In this document: in pieces, positions 1 through 16,249 of the stretch | How positions within the stretch are numbered: the first letter of the stretch is position 1 | Layout: each line of letters starts with the position of its first letter | Source of the DNA: Lota lota | Lineage: Eukaryota > Chordata > Actinopteri > Gadiformes > Lotidae | Direction of reading: 5' to 3' | Length of the DNA: 64,000 nucleotides | Assembly (NCBI GenBank): GCA_026745465.1 | Contig: JACYXH010000205.1 | Span: 814,001-878,000, forward strand | The notes under the pieces: model-generated | What the model was told of the DNA's origin: nothing | The model's database searches: none | What the model saw: only the letters and a program-made list of their open reading frames with translations | Made by a program: the position numbers and the translations under genes

Positions 1-748
1 TCACTCTACAATCTACATTAGGAATGAAAAAATGCCTGCTGTAGCTACCCAGAGCCATTTCTCTCTAAATAGCTCTGGCTGTACATATTCCAATACCCAG
101 AGAGTGAAATCCTTTTGTATAACTATTTCATATATGAAGTAGCCTGAAGTATAAGTCTGTAAACCTAAACTTTACTGAAATATAATATATATACAACTAT
201 GAAATATCATAGGCTATATATTATTACATTTAGACTTAATCTGTCAAAAATCACTTATCACGGCATGACATTTTAAAAACAACCTATCACATGCATTTGT
301 TTTCCTTTACAAATTATTTCCTTTACCCATTTCCATTCAGTATTCTAATAAATGTTTGTTTTCCCAACATTTGTTAAAAGTTTATATTTAGCTGAACAGG
401 ACTCCGATCTCTTTGAACTGGCAGTGTTTCTGCGTTGCAAGCGTGACATTTATCTATGAAGAAAACATTGAGCTATAGTCATACCTCGACAAGATACACA
501 CTTTGCATAACAAAAACACACATGGGTCCCGTGCGTCCCCTTCTCCTTGCACGGACTGATTGCTGGATCTGCACTCCTCCCAAACTCCTATTAATGTCTG
601 AGGAGATGAAGGCCCTCACGGTACTCTACCGCCACAGTGTGGTCAAGCTATTACATTAGAGCTTGATACAAATTATTCAGAAAGATGGCTGCTCAACGTA
701 AATGTAAAAAGACAAAGACATTTTGTAGAAAACAAAGACGCAGATTTG
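1..748. other. A/T-rich flank, no gene seen
   Basis: No convincing exon on either strand. The short open frames lack splice logic or homology. This is probably the 3' flank of the msmb-like gene. Confidence 0.5.
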
Positions 749-754
749 TTTATT
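749..754 (-). promoter_or_regulatory. Candidate poly(A) signal of the msmb-like gene
   Basis: AATAAA on the minus strand, about 230 bases beyond the stop codon; a second copy lies at 764-769. It is the first canonical hexamer after the CA array. Its use is inferred only. Confidence 0.4.
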
Positions 755-811
755 CAGTATTATTTTATTGATATTGTAAGCAGTGAAGCCACAGCGAACT
801 CAATTATTATT

Positions 812-946
<135 letters not shown>

Positions 947-984
947 CTTCTATAAGAGTGAATTCTAGTAAAAACGTGGTCTTT

Positions 985-2024
985 TTAGACAGGACATTCC
1001 TTTGTCTTGTCTGCTTTCAGCACCAACTTGGCAGAGCAGGCATTCTTATTCACAACCAGCTCACATCCATTGGGAATTTCCATAGTATCTGATTCAGGGA
1101 CCCTAGGAGAGAAAATAAAGAATTCAAATAAATATTTTGAGATGTTTCAAGTTTAAAGGCACTGAAACAGACGTGGGCTCCACAAGGGTGAAGAAAATCA
1201 AGTGACTTATACAAAGAGAGGGATGTGCAATGAACATTGCGTCCCAAAAAATAAAACCGTCTGGAAAATCTTTAAACAAGGACTGTCTGTGTGGATAATA
1301 CAAGATCTAAGATATAATGTCACCTTCGACTTACTTGTTGCAACAGCTCATGCCATTCTGCGTACAGGAGCACTCGTAGCAGTCTTTGACCCATGCCGAC
1401 CCAAAGGCATGTCTCCCGCCATCCTTATCCACACACGCTGCACAAAAAACACATTTATTTTGTCAATAAGATTCCCTTTTCTGCCAGTCTCACGTTTGCA
1501 ATTGGCACGCTGGTTGGACTCACCAGTTGGAGGATTATTCAAATCTTTAAGCACTAGCTCCTCGAAAAAGCAGTCACAGTGAGAAAACCCAACTAGACCC
1601 ATCAGGCAAACCAAAACACGGAGGGAATTCTGAGGAAAAGGATAGATAAAAATAAATAAAACCTTATCTGAAAGGGGAAATGTAGCATTTATGCCCTTGT
1701 TTTTCCCTATGAATATTTGTTTTTTCAAAATCCCAGTGCTCAAAAATTGTTTTTGGATCGGTATTTTGGAGCATCACAAATAATAAAGCTATTCAAAATG
1801 TTCTAGTAAAAATATGGTATTAAATATCAATTTAATTATAAATAAACTAACCCTATTTATAAATTTGGAAGACAGTAACATGTCAATAACATTTTACCTC
1901 ATCTGGTTTCAATTACAATGTAACTAACAAAGCTATATTATATTATTATTATATATTACAACTATTTGAAAACAAACCACATTTAACCATTAGGGCATCT
2001 CTAAAGCATGCAAGTTCTTACCAT
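985..2024 (-). CDS. msmb: Beta-microseminoprotein-like secreted protein (PSP94 family)
   Basis: Four coding exons with GT-AG junctions: 2022-2024 (the ATG alone), 1524-1629, 1335-1437 and 985-1102, together 330 nt or 109 aa. The second exon supplies a hydrophobic signal peptide (about residues 2-19, ending FSHC). The mature part carries ten cysteines in the spacing of the PSP94/MSMB family, including the CYECSC cluster, a CC pair and a final Cys two residues from the end (CPV). Family knowledge: small disulfide-rich secreted proteins found in seminal fluid, mucus or plasma, some binding CRISP-type proteins; the role in fish is poorly known. Phases agree across every junction, for example PPT-A and NK-VPE. 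The first exon breaks straight after the start codon, so ORF callers miss the gene. The family call is firm; which paralogue is not. Confidence 0.85.
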
Positions 2025-2089
2025 CTTGAGAAGTGTTGTGGTCGTAGGCTACAGGAAGCTTTAGTATTCAACCGCTCCCAGCTGCCGCG

Positions 2090-2095
2090 TTTATA
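2090..2095 (-). promoter_or_regulatory. Candidate TATA box of the msmb-like gene
   Basis: TATAAA on the minus strand about 66 bases upstream of the ATG. This leaves room for a start site near 2060 and a leader of about 35-40 nt inside exon 1. Confidence 0.5.
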
Positions 2096-2099
2096 TTCA

Positions 2100-3190
2100 T
2101 GTGGGCGCCGTTGCGTATCTCTGCTGATTACCAGAATACTAATCTAAAAGTTTGTAGCAGTGTTTGTTTTAAGGCGTGGGGAAATTGGGGACCAGGATGT
2201 GTAGGTCAAACAGACAATACTTTAAAGGCACAACTTGTTGTATAAAACAGAACAAATGTGTGATAACATTATCACACACTTGATTTTGGTAAAATACAAT
2301 AGGTGGGTTAATCACACACCAAGCAAGGCATTTCATATACTGGTTGTTTTTCTTTTAATCATCCAACTTTAACAAGTACCCAAAATACAATATTGGTCAA
2401 GGCTGCTGGGCAAGTTATCACTCTGACTGAAATACAAAAAGTGTTTAGCCAAACGGCAAAAATCATTATTAATTGCATTGCAAATAAATAAACTTGTAAA
2501 CCATCACTCCAATGATAACGTATACAAAAAGGAATAATTACATTGTAAACAGGTTTGTTTTACAAAGGTGCTAAAATCAACTACATTTTCAACATCAATT
2601 GTGAAAAGAAAAAAGACTTGATGTGCCTTAAAAAGACAACAATAGAATCCACCGATTCCCAAAGCCCTTCAGACATTGCACAACCGTTATACTCCTCATT
2701 CACACATAACTGCATCGATTCTCCTTGATATGTGAAAGCACAATAAGTCTGATCAATTAAATAAAAAATTATAAATAACACAGAAGTGAATAACCCAGTA
2801 TTGCAAATAGCTCAATTTCCAAAACACAATACATTTCAGTAATTTCTTTGGCTAAAATAAATTGACACTTTGGTTTAAAAAACATAAAACGAGAAAGCCT
2901 ACACTTTTAATACAAGAGCTCCAACGTAAACATGCAGTTACTTAAAAGGTTTCTGGAGAAAGTGTTTCCATACCATTACGCAGAATAAGCACAAAAAGAG
3001 CTCTCCGTTTCCTTCATAATCCTAGATAAAATTAACCGTATTCTGAATGACACAAACTGCTGCCTCAGCATTAAAGCCATGTTGTCTGCTGTGCTACCTT
3101 TTCATTTATTTGTAAATCATCAGATAAGGCAACCAAATAATAGAAGGGTATGGGTTAAAGGCATATTAGTATGAAGATTCCAAGATTCTG
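2100..3190. other. Intergenic DNA between msmb and samd8
   Basis: A/T-rich with no exon-like frame. A minus-strand AATAAA at 3105-3110 is a plausible samd8 poly(A) signal, about 490 bases past its stop. Nothing else recognised. Confidence 0.45.
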
Positions 3191-3193
3191 CAC

Positions 3194-3312
3194 AAAGCCC
3201 TACAAGTTCAGGTCAGCAGCCCTACAAGGTCAGGTCAGTAGCCCTCTAGGTTCAGGTCAGGTCAGTAGCCCTCTAGGTTCAGGTCAGTAGCCCTCTAGGT
3301 TCCGGTCAGTAG
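3194..3312. repeat. 22-bp tandem repeat, about 5 copies
   Basis: Units share the core AGCCCTCTAGGTTCAGGTCA; one copy carries an extra AGGTC duplication. It lies in the presumed samd8 3' untranslated region or just beyond. Confidence 0.8.
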
Positions 3313-3451
3313 TCACCAACGGCAAATCTCAAAATACAGCCCAGCTGATTATTGGTGCATTTCATCTCCAAAATAAACTGCCTTAGCTAAGACGGTCGGA
3401 ACTAGGATGCTAACCTGTTTGTGTTGACTTGCCCTTTTTAGCTGCAGACGT

Positions 3452-5942
<2,491 letters not shown>

Positions 5943-5946
5943 GCCA

Positions 5947-6730
5947 CTGCACACAGACACAGTGGGAAGATATTGTTGATATGTTGGAAATGATCACAAG
6001 AAACACACTGAAGGTGAGGGGAGCCATACTGTCATAGATGGTATGAATGTCATACAAATCTAATCTGGGTAGGAGACTCTGTGGCCAGTTGGCCAGAGGC
6101 AATCTTCTCACATGATAGGAAAGTGACTAAGATGGCTCTGATGGTCCTCTCCGTTCTCTGTGACCTAGCATTAAGCAGGCTACTAGCATTAAGCAGGCTA
6201 CTAGCATTTAGCAGGTTTATAACATTTAATGGGCTACTATCATGTTGCTGACTTTTCTGCTCTGGTTGTGGCTAGGACAGTGACTGAGCTGTAGCGTGTA
6301 AGCAGTAAATACTGGCAGTGACTGACACACATGTCTATGCAGGCAGGTTTACGGTTTGTTTGTGCTTCCCAAACATAATGGACTTCACCCTCACAAAGTA
6401 TAATTTATTGTACTAACACAAAAGAAAAACAACACAAAAACATGCATTCAACCCATCAGGCCGATCTCAAAGTATATTTTGCAATGGGATTGAAATAACG
6501 AATGCCTAAAATCATTGTATTCATATTTATTCACACCAGACCATTTAAATAGGGGGTTCCAAATGTTAAAGTGTTATTTTTGTTCCAAAACCAAAAGAAC
6601 TTGAACTTTTTGCTCTCTGAACCTTTTGATAAGTAGCTAGCTAGCTGTATGCCAGCACACCCTCTAACTCCAAAGGTCTACAATTCTCAGCACACTGCAC
6701 TGATGCTAATCTCATTGAGGACATATTCTG
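5947..6730. other. samd8 5' intron; short 18-bp tandem repeat
   Basis: No coding exon. About four degenerate copies of an 18-bp unit (TAGCATTAAGCAGGCTAC) lie at about 6166-6245. The rest is unremarkable. Confidence 0.5.
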
Positions 6731-7432
6731 TTAAAGGTGTAGTGTTCAGAATTTACTGGCATCTAGCGGACCGGCCTTGGCAGAAATGGAAAATAATATT
6801 CATAAATATGTAGTCATTTGTTTATGACCCCACAAAAATACGATTTTTACCTTAAAATGAGCCCTTTATATCTACATAGGGAGCCTCTTCTAAAGAGGCC
6901 GCCATGTTGAACTATCATGTTGAACCTCCATGTTTCACATCCACACACCATGGCGTTTTATATGAGGGTCCTAGAAGCTTAACCTTCTCTCGGACGCGCC
7001 ATCGACATAAACCGCTGGCAAGATGGAGCTCCACACACAGTTACATTATATATAAGTGTCCTTAGAAGCTGTCCTCTCTTGGACAGGCCTTATATAGCCT
7101 AATGAAGCTCATGAATGCTCATTAAACATGTGTGTTGCTTTTTCGCAAAACAGAAATCACGGAGCGTGTGTACAGTCCCCTTCAGCTCAATGAGTTGTAA
7201 TTATTTTATTGATGTAAAAAAACAGGAACCTCATCACTTGACACTTGGTTCGTCAATGGTGTTGTAGACGATGATATCATTTTGGAAGTACCTACTGGCA
7301 CATTACATAATACAGGCCAGTACAGTCCACCGTAGTCGTTGGAAAGGAAGGGGTGAGGCGGGGATTCAGTTGATTGCAATCTGCAACCTCACTGCTAGTG
7401 GCCAACCTACATTTTACACACTGGGACTTTTA
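6731..7432. mobile_element. MITE-like element, family A, full-length copy
   Basis: About 700 bp. The left end (TTAAAGGTGTAGTGTTCAG) and the inverted right end (TAAAAGTCCCAGTGTGTAAA) are imperfect inverted repeats. TTA flanks or begins both ends, which would suit a 3-bp TTA duplication. No transposase frame. A shorter relative lies at about 19568-19744. Terminal motifs resemble family B at 41281. Confidence 0.6.
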
Positions 7433-9636
<2,204 letters not shown>

Positions 9637-10648
9637 ATGAATGTCACGTCGGATGTGAAAGACGAGAGGAAAGGGTCTCAGTGTCAGACGCACAGTGTGG
9701 ATAAGATCGAGCATGACGTTGAGGCCGATGAACTACAGCAACCATCTCTTGAGGAGTTGGAGGACATTTTACATTCGGCCCCACGCTCGTGTCGTCATGG
9801 AGACGAGGTGTGGCCCAACCTGTATCTGGGTGACATGTAAGTGTTGTTTTATTGTGTTCCCTATTCTGTGTATATGCAAAACATGTACAATATTTATACC
9901 GGTTTGTAACACCACTACCAGGTACATGTCCCATGACAAGTTTGGACTGTGGCAGCTGGGTATCACTCACGTCTTGAACGCAGCTCATGGTAAAATGTGC
10001 TGTAAAGGGAGTGATGATTTCTATGGCACGACGGTGAAGTACCATGGCGTGCCAGCCAATGACCTGCCCACCTTTGACCTTTCACCTTTCTTCCACACCG
10101 CTGCACTGTTTATTCACGAGGGTTTGACATCAGGAGGTACCGTAAACCGTTTCTCCCATTCCTGAGAAAACCATTTACTGTAGTAGATGACGGAGAATGT
10201 ATTTACACCTGCCATCAAAGTGTAAGTGTGTGTGTGTGTGTATGTGTGTGCATGTCGGAGAGCGTGTGTGTACGTGTGTGTGTAATTGTGTCTGAGAGCA
10301 TCTGCCTTTGTACATGCATTCATATGTATGTGTGTGCATGCATGTGTTTGTGTGTGTGTGTGTGTGCAGGTGTGTGTGTGTGTGTGTGTGTCTGCAATTG
10401 TATGCACATGTCTCTGTGTCTGTGTGAATGCGTGTTTTTGTCTTTACCCAGGCAGGGTCTTCGTGCACTGTGCGGTGGGTGTGAGTCGTTCAGCTGCTGT
10501 TGTTTTGGCCTACCTGATGATCCACCGTCACCTCAGTCTTGTGGCTTCCATTCGCCTTGTTCAGCAGAAGCGCTGGGTCTTCCCCAACCGGGGCTTCTTG
10601 CAACAGCTTACTTCCCTTGATCAGAAACTACAGCGGGAGAGAGACTGA
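9637..10648 (+). CDS. dusp13a: Dual-specificity phosphatase 13A (MDSP)-like, copy 1
   Basis: Three coding exons: 9637-9836, 9922-10136, 10452-10648; 612 nt, 203 aa. It is a compact atypical DUSP with no MAPK-binding rhodanese domain. Visible: the [11 protein letters not shown] entry motif, [12 protein letters not shown], general acid Asp114 in [10 protein letters not shown], and the signature HCAVGVSRS with nucleophile Cys145 and Arg151. WVFPNRGFL and VPAxDLPxFD are closer to human DUSP13A (muscle-restricted MDSP) than to DUSP13B/TMDP. Family knowledge: phosphatases of muscle and testis with uncertain physiological substrates. Exon phases are identical to those of the next two genes, showing tandem duplication. 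The C-terminus is charged (QRERD). Orthology is judged by eye. Confidence 0.9.
10218..10430. repeat. Degenerate GT-rich tract in dusp13a intron 2
   Basis: Interrupted TG/CATG-rich simple repeat. Open frames rich in Cys/Val or Thr/His through it are not genes. Confidence 0.8.
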
Positions 10649-10997
10649 TCACCCATTCAACACATTGTGATTCACTCTAAGACTCACCTACTCTTAGGCA
10701 ATGTATTTATTTAATATACCGTAATTGTATATAATCTGACATGACGCCCATAAGGAACAGTGCATAATGATCTTGGGTATTAAATAATAATTTGCCATGG
10801 TTAATGGAAAGGATAAAGAATGAATTATTCATGTAATCAATAGCCTTGTTATAAACACTGGGGTTGTGTTTCTCAAACAGAACAGAGGTTGTCGCGAGGC
10901 ACAAACAGAACCAAATCACTTGGTCTTTGCTCTACGTGTCTGAATCGCTGTTATGAACTGAACAGAAATAGTGTGAGTATAAAAGATCCAGTGAGAG

Positions 10998-11003
<6 letters not shown>
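10649..11003. other. 3' region of dusp13a-like copy 1
   Basis: A/T-rich; ATTAAA near 10776 is the best poly(A) candidate. No further gene. Confidence 0.4.
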
Positions 11004-11080
<77 letters not shown>

Positions 11081-11159
11081 AACTAAGAACTAAATTTGGA
11101 GCCATCCAGTATTCAAACAGCCACCTGCTCGTGTCTGTCACTATCGTAAACACTCCACT

Positions 11160-11237
<78 letters not shown>
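11004..11237. repeat. Two (AC)n microsatellites
   Basis: Perfect or near-perfect arrays at 11004-11078 and 11161-11237 (the second broken by one AT), just upstream of the second phosphatase gene. Confidence 0.95.
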
Positions 11238-11238
<1 letters not shown>

Positions 11239-11331
11239 CAGTCCCCGCAGTGTTTCAGGGAGAGTGTACAGGGAGGGTGAAGACTTAGCGGGGATAGTGT
11301 TTGTGGGAGCAGCGCTGCTTCTCTGGGCAGA

Positions 11332-12175
11332 ATGTCTGGGAGCCAACCGCAGCAGGACCTGGCGCTCATTAAAGAGCTGGAGAAAGTCTTGGATTCCTGC
11401 ACGCTGGAGCTGTCGCCTGTAGACGAGGTCTGGCCCAACTTATACATAGGCAATGTGTGAGTGGCTCGTCTGTCATTTTGTACCAGGGGGGGGGTGGCTG
11501 GAAATTACTGTTGATGTTTTCGTGGAGTTCTGCAGAGGGAAACGCAATACAACTCGTCTTTTCCATAGCTTTGTTAGCCAAGAGCGGAGCAAGGAAAGTA
11601 TATTTGTAGCTCAGTTTTACACTTGCATCTGAAACCCATTTGAAATAAACATCTAAAAAGAAATAGAACACAAAATCTAACTTTGATATCATTTTCTGAT
11701 ATCATCATTATCTACTGATGAGACACAGGATAATAAAATAATAATAATTGTATCCTTTAAAGAAATAAAGGATAAAAAAACTAAACATTTAAAACAAATA
11801 ACGAAGTTGTGTCTCCATCGGTAGCTTACATAAAACAGTCATCCAGTACTCATCCATCCTTGAATGCTCAGCTCACATCATTCATCAGCCAGCATATTAA
11901 AAAAAAGTAAACGCGTGATTGTGTGTCACATATCTCTCAGAGCAATCGCTCAGAACAGAGGCGCGTTGCGTAAGCTGGGCATCACACATGTCCTGAACGC
12001 AGCCCACTCCAAGCAGGGCAGCATCGGGGACCAGGGTTACTACGGCAGCAGCTGTGTGTACTGGGGCGTCCCGGCTGAGGACTCCAACCATTTTGACCTC
12101 AGTCAACACTTCACACCCGCAGCGGACTTCATACACAAGGCCCTCAAGAGCAAAGATGGTATGTGTGTGTGCATA

Positions 12176-12206
<31 letters not shown>

Positions 12207-12783
12207 TTAAATCAATCACGTTTCTTTTATTTATAAAATACCTTGGAAATAACAAACCAGGTTTGCACCTCAGTGCTGTACATATATATACGTTGTTGCC
12301 ATTGTCAAGTGCATTGGTGCATCAGTACAGTAATTATGTCAAAGGCATATACAACAGACAAATTAAGGCACAGATTGAGGAAAAAAACAGGAATACAACT
12401 TAAAGACATAATATAGGTAAAAGGATAATGCGCTCAAATAAAAACCAATATAATGCGTAAAAGGATTGTAACGCACCTAAGAAAAGTCTCAAAATTGAAT
12501 TATTTCTACACTCTAATTAAACTTTCAGTTTCTTTACCTGTCTTCCCCTCTCCTGTCTCCCCGCTCCCTAGGAAAGGTCTTTGTGCATTGCATCATGGGT
12601 ATAAGCCGCTCGGCCACGTTGGTGCTGGCGTTTCTGATGCTGCGGCGCCGTCTCTCTCTCACCGACGCCGTGAATCATGTGATCCAGAGACGAGCCATTT
12701 ACCCCAACAGGAACTTCCTGTCTCTGCTGCTCCACCTTGACCAACAGCTGGCATCCAAGAGGAACACGTGTGCCCTCTTTTGA
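11332..12783 (+). CDS. dusp13: Dual-specificity phosphatase 13-like, copy 2, with CaaX-like terminus
   Basis: Three coding exons: 11332-11456, 11941-12158, 12572-12783; 555 nt, 184 aa. [21 protein letters not shown], general acid Asp89 in [10 protein letters not shown], and the signature HCIMGISRS with Cys121. It looks closer to DUSP13A/MDSP than to DUSP13B ([25 protein letters not shown]), so it is probably a tandem duplicate of the preceding gene, although much diverged. The N-terminus is shorter. The protein ends KRNTCALF: Cys at position -4 followed by two aliphatics and Phe, a possible prenylation box that neither neighbour has. The AIAQN start of exon 2 fixes the acceptor at 11940/11941. 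The exact paralogue name is uncertain. Confidence 0.88.
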
Positions 12784-13668
12784 CCACCTTTGAAACACAA
12801 GAAACAACTGGACAGAGCCATGAATATGAGAGTTGTCTACTTGATGGTGGTGAAAACAATAGTGCCTGAGGTGAACTTAAACTGGTATTTCTCTCTTTTT
12901 CTCTCTCTGATGTACACAATCATTTGTAAATACTGCCAAGGCGTAGTGAATGTAGTTCAATGTGCAGTGTAAATTAGCTTGAGAATGTCTTCATTCTATA
13001 AGTTTGATACATTAGGTGTAACACAGAAAACCTGTTGTTCCCATGAAAACGGACTATACTCAAATAATTGCCACAGAAAATGCTTACATACAAATCTGTA
13101 CTATCATGACTATCTGTAAGATTTGTACATACAACCACACATATTTCAGGGTCAATGTTTAGTCAATATCTCTTTCTATAAAACTTTTTTTCTATTAAAC
13201 CTATGTCTTGCATTAATTGGATAGATTAGAAGCAGAATATATTAAATTCACACAATAACCGTAGTGCACATTAATCTGGCATGCAGACATCTGTGCAGGC
13301 ACATGCATTCACATGCACACTCATATTTGAAGAATACGGTCACACAGACGTAAACATACTCACACATGTCTTCTGTACACATACACATGGATACATACAC
13401 ATAAACATTTTCTGCATGCCTAAACTCTATACAAATAGACATATGCAAAATGACAGAAATGAGCGGTGTACCTACCAGTCATCAAGTGAATGTCTCACAG
13501 CTCTGGAGATATCTGCATTATAAAACAATCTTTTATACACAACAATACAGACACCAAACTGTAAATCACTGCTCTTCATTTGAAATTTAAGTTAAATCAA
13601 GTTAAGTTAAATCAATGAACGATTTGAATAACATGATTAGTGGAAAGAGGAAGAGGTCTCAGTGAATA
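12784..13668. other. 3' region of the dusp13-like copy 2
   Basis: Probable 3' untranslated region with ATTAAA at 13194-13199, then A/T-rich intergenic DNA. No gene seen. Confidence 0.4.
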
Positions 13669-13988
13669 GTTATTTCGGTAACACTTTCCAATAAGGATTC
13701 ACTTATTTACCATTAATTAAGATTAGTTTATGCAGTAATAAGAATAAACTAACAGTTAATTAACAGTTAACTAATGGTCTAGTTATCATTCACTAATGGT
13801 GTTCATGTTTATGGGGTTCATGTTAACTAAGGTAATGGTGTTCATGTTAACCAGATATTCGTTAATTCAGGGTTAGGGTTAACCCTTACCCTAACCGTAA
13901 CCCACTTACCCTAACCCCTACGCAAATGCTGTATAATAATGCTTATTACTGCTAATTATTGCTTATTATAAAGTGTTACCGTTATTTC
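13669..13988. mobile_element. hAT-type MITE with perfect 8-bp target duplication
   Basis: The element is 13677-13980 (304 bp). Its ends are inverted repeats (GGTAACACTTTCCAATAAGG against GGTAACACTTTATAATAAGC), and it is flanked on both sides by GTTATTTC (13669-13676 and 13981-13988). No coding capacity. An internal TTAGGG-like palindromic stretch lies at about 13868-13920. Confidence 0.85.
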
Positions 13989-14036
13989 TCTAGCACTGGA
14001 ACCAAAGTTAGGTTTGTGACTCCTAAATATCCACAT

Positions 14037-14485
<449 letters not shown>

Positions 14486-14976
14486 GAAGGTCAGGTGCAG
14501 AGGTCAGGATTTTGTCCTCGGTTGCCTAAATATATCGTCTTGCACACTTGCGAGCGGAGAGGCCGTTACCATTCCTGATCCGTGATTCAGTCAGGAGCCA
14601 AAACAGATAGAGGGGGCTCTCCAATGACAAACACGCTCCGAAAAGTGCATGTAGAAGAGGGAAAGTATCGTGCTGCTTCTGTATATTCAGACTTTTTTAA
14701 GAACATTTAAAACGACATTCTTTGTAGGCTACATAGAGGTAAGTTTTCCTTATTTTTACTCCCGTTGTTCAGAAACATGTCCCTATAGAGAAATGGATTA
14801 AAAATAACAGATTTTACTACCACTATACCTCAACCACTATACATCTTCGTTTTTTATAACCTGTCAAGGTAGGACGTCAATCACTGCCAATACTATCCCA
14901 GACATCAGCCTTCAACTTGAGGAAGAGCCATATTGCGGTATACTGTCAAGGGTTCTGGTGGTAGGCGACGTGAACC

Positions 14977-16158
14977 ATGTGTTCTTGCGCGGGGGTGAAG
15001 ACCCGCTGCGGGGGTAACCCGTACAAAGCCGTGCGTGTGGACCCGAACAGCGATTACATCACGCCTGGAACGCTGGACCTGGAGCAGATGTTTTGGGCGG
15101 GTGCTGGAGCCCAGTACACACACGTCAATGAAGTGTGGCCCGGTATCTACATTGGAGATGAGTGAGTACAAGAACACGCAAATTAAGGCATCAAAGCGTA
15201 GCGCATACCCAACATCCACAAAGTACCTGGATGCATCTTTGAGCGAGATGCCTAACTCCTGCCTGCTTCATAATGAGGATAATGAATAATTAGTTATTTC
15301 AGTTTAATGAAGGCGAGTTAACCCTCTCCCGTCCACAGGAAAACGGCCTTGGAGCGAGCTGCGTTGAAGAGCATGGGAATCACGCACATCCTTAACGCAG
15401 CGGAAGGCAAGTGGAACAACGTGTCAACCGGTGCCGACTACTACCGAGACGACATGGACATCCAGTACTACGGCGTAGAGGCCGACGACAAGCCTACCTT
15501 CAATATCTCTCAGTTCTTCTGTCCTGCGAGCCACTTCATCCACGGCGCTGTTAGAGACCCACAGAGTACGTGAACCGATGCATAATAACATCAGGAAGCA
15601 GGCAGATTATTGAGTCCCCATTTATCTCTAATAGTTGTGTTGATTTATAAATCAAACGTACAGGTTCTTTGGGCATCAATACCCTGAGTGCTAGTGTGCG
15701 TGTACGTGCATGGAGTGGCCAGGGTGGCGCTATTGATGTGTAGGCCTATGCACGGTATCGAGTGCGTACTGCATACCTGGGTGGCCCTGCTTTGCCTGGG
15801 TGGCCAAACCCTAACAGTGTGTTAATGTTAAGCTACTGATTGAGCGAGACCCAAAGTTATGTACCTTGAATACACATACAATGTCTTTGCAAGGCTAATA
15901 GATGGTGTGTATTGTGTGTCCGCTGGGGGATCCCTAGGCAAGGTGCTGGTCCATTGTGTAATGGGGCGGAGTCGGTCAGCATCGTTGGTCCTGGCATACC
16001 TGATGATGGAGCAAGGCCTGAGCGTGGTGGATGCTATTGAGCATGTGCGCCAGCGGCGTTGCATTCTGCCCAATCACGGGTTCCTGAAACAGCTGAGAGC
16101 TCTGGACATTGCCTTGCAGGAGGAGAGGCTCAGGGAAAAGAAGACACCAGACCGATAA
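14977..16158 (+). CDS. dusp29: Dual-specificity phosphatase 29 (DUPD1)
   Basis: Three coding exons: 14977-15161, 15339-15565, 15938-16158; 633 nt, 210 aa. The segments [34 protein letters not shown] and HCVMGRSRS match DUSP29 rather than DUSP13. Nucleophile Cys144, signature Arg150, general acid Asp112. Family knowledge: a muscle-enriched atypical phosphatase reported to act on phosphotyrosine and MAPK substrates. A noncoding leader exon ending at 14738 (donor GTAAGT) with an acceptor at 14900-14901 is likely. The short charged C-terminus (EKKTPDR) lacks the long acidic tail of the human protein. Splice phases are shared with the two upstream paralogues. Confidence 0.93.
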
Positions 16159-16240
16159 CAATGTCTATGGGTTTAATATTTTGGTCACCATTTCCAAGTG
16201 CAGTGACAATTGATTTTTCTCCAAAGCATGATGCCCACAA

Positions 16241-16246
16241 AATAAA
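16241..16246 (+). promoter_or_regulatory. Probable poly(A) signal of dusp29
   Basis: AATAAA (overlapping repeats) about 85 bases after the stop. The convergent adk gene has a candidate minus-strand AATAAA at 16333-16338. Confidence 0.55.
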
Positions 16247-16249
16247 ATA

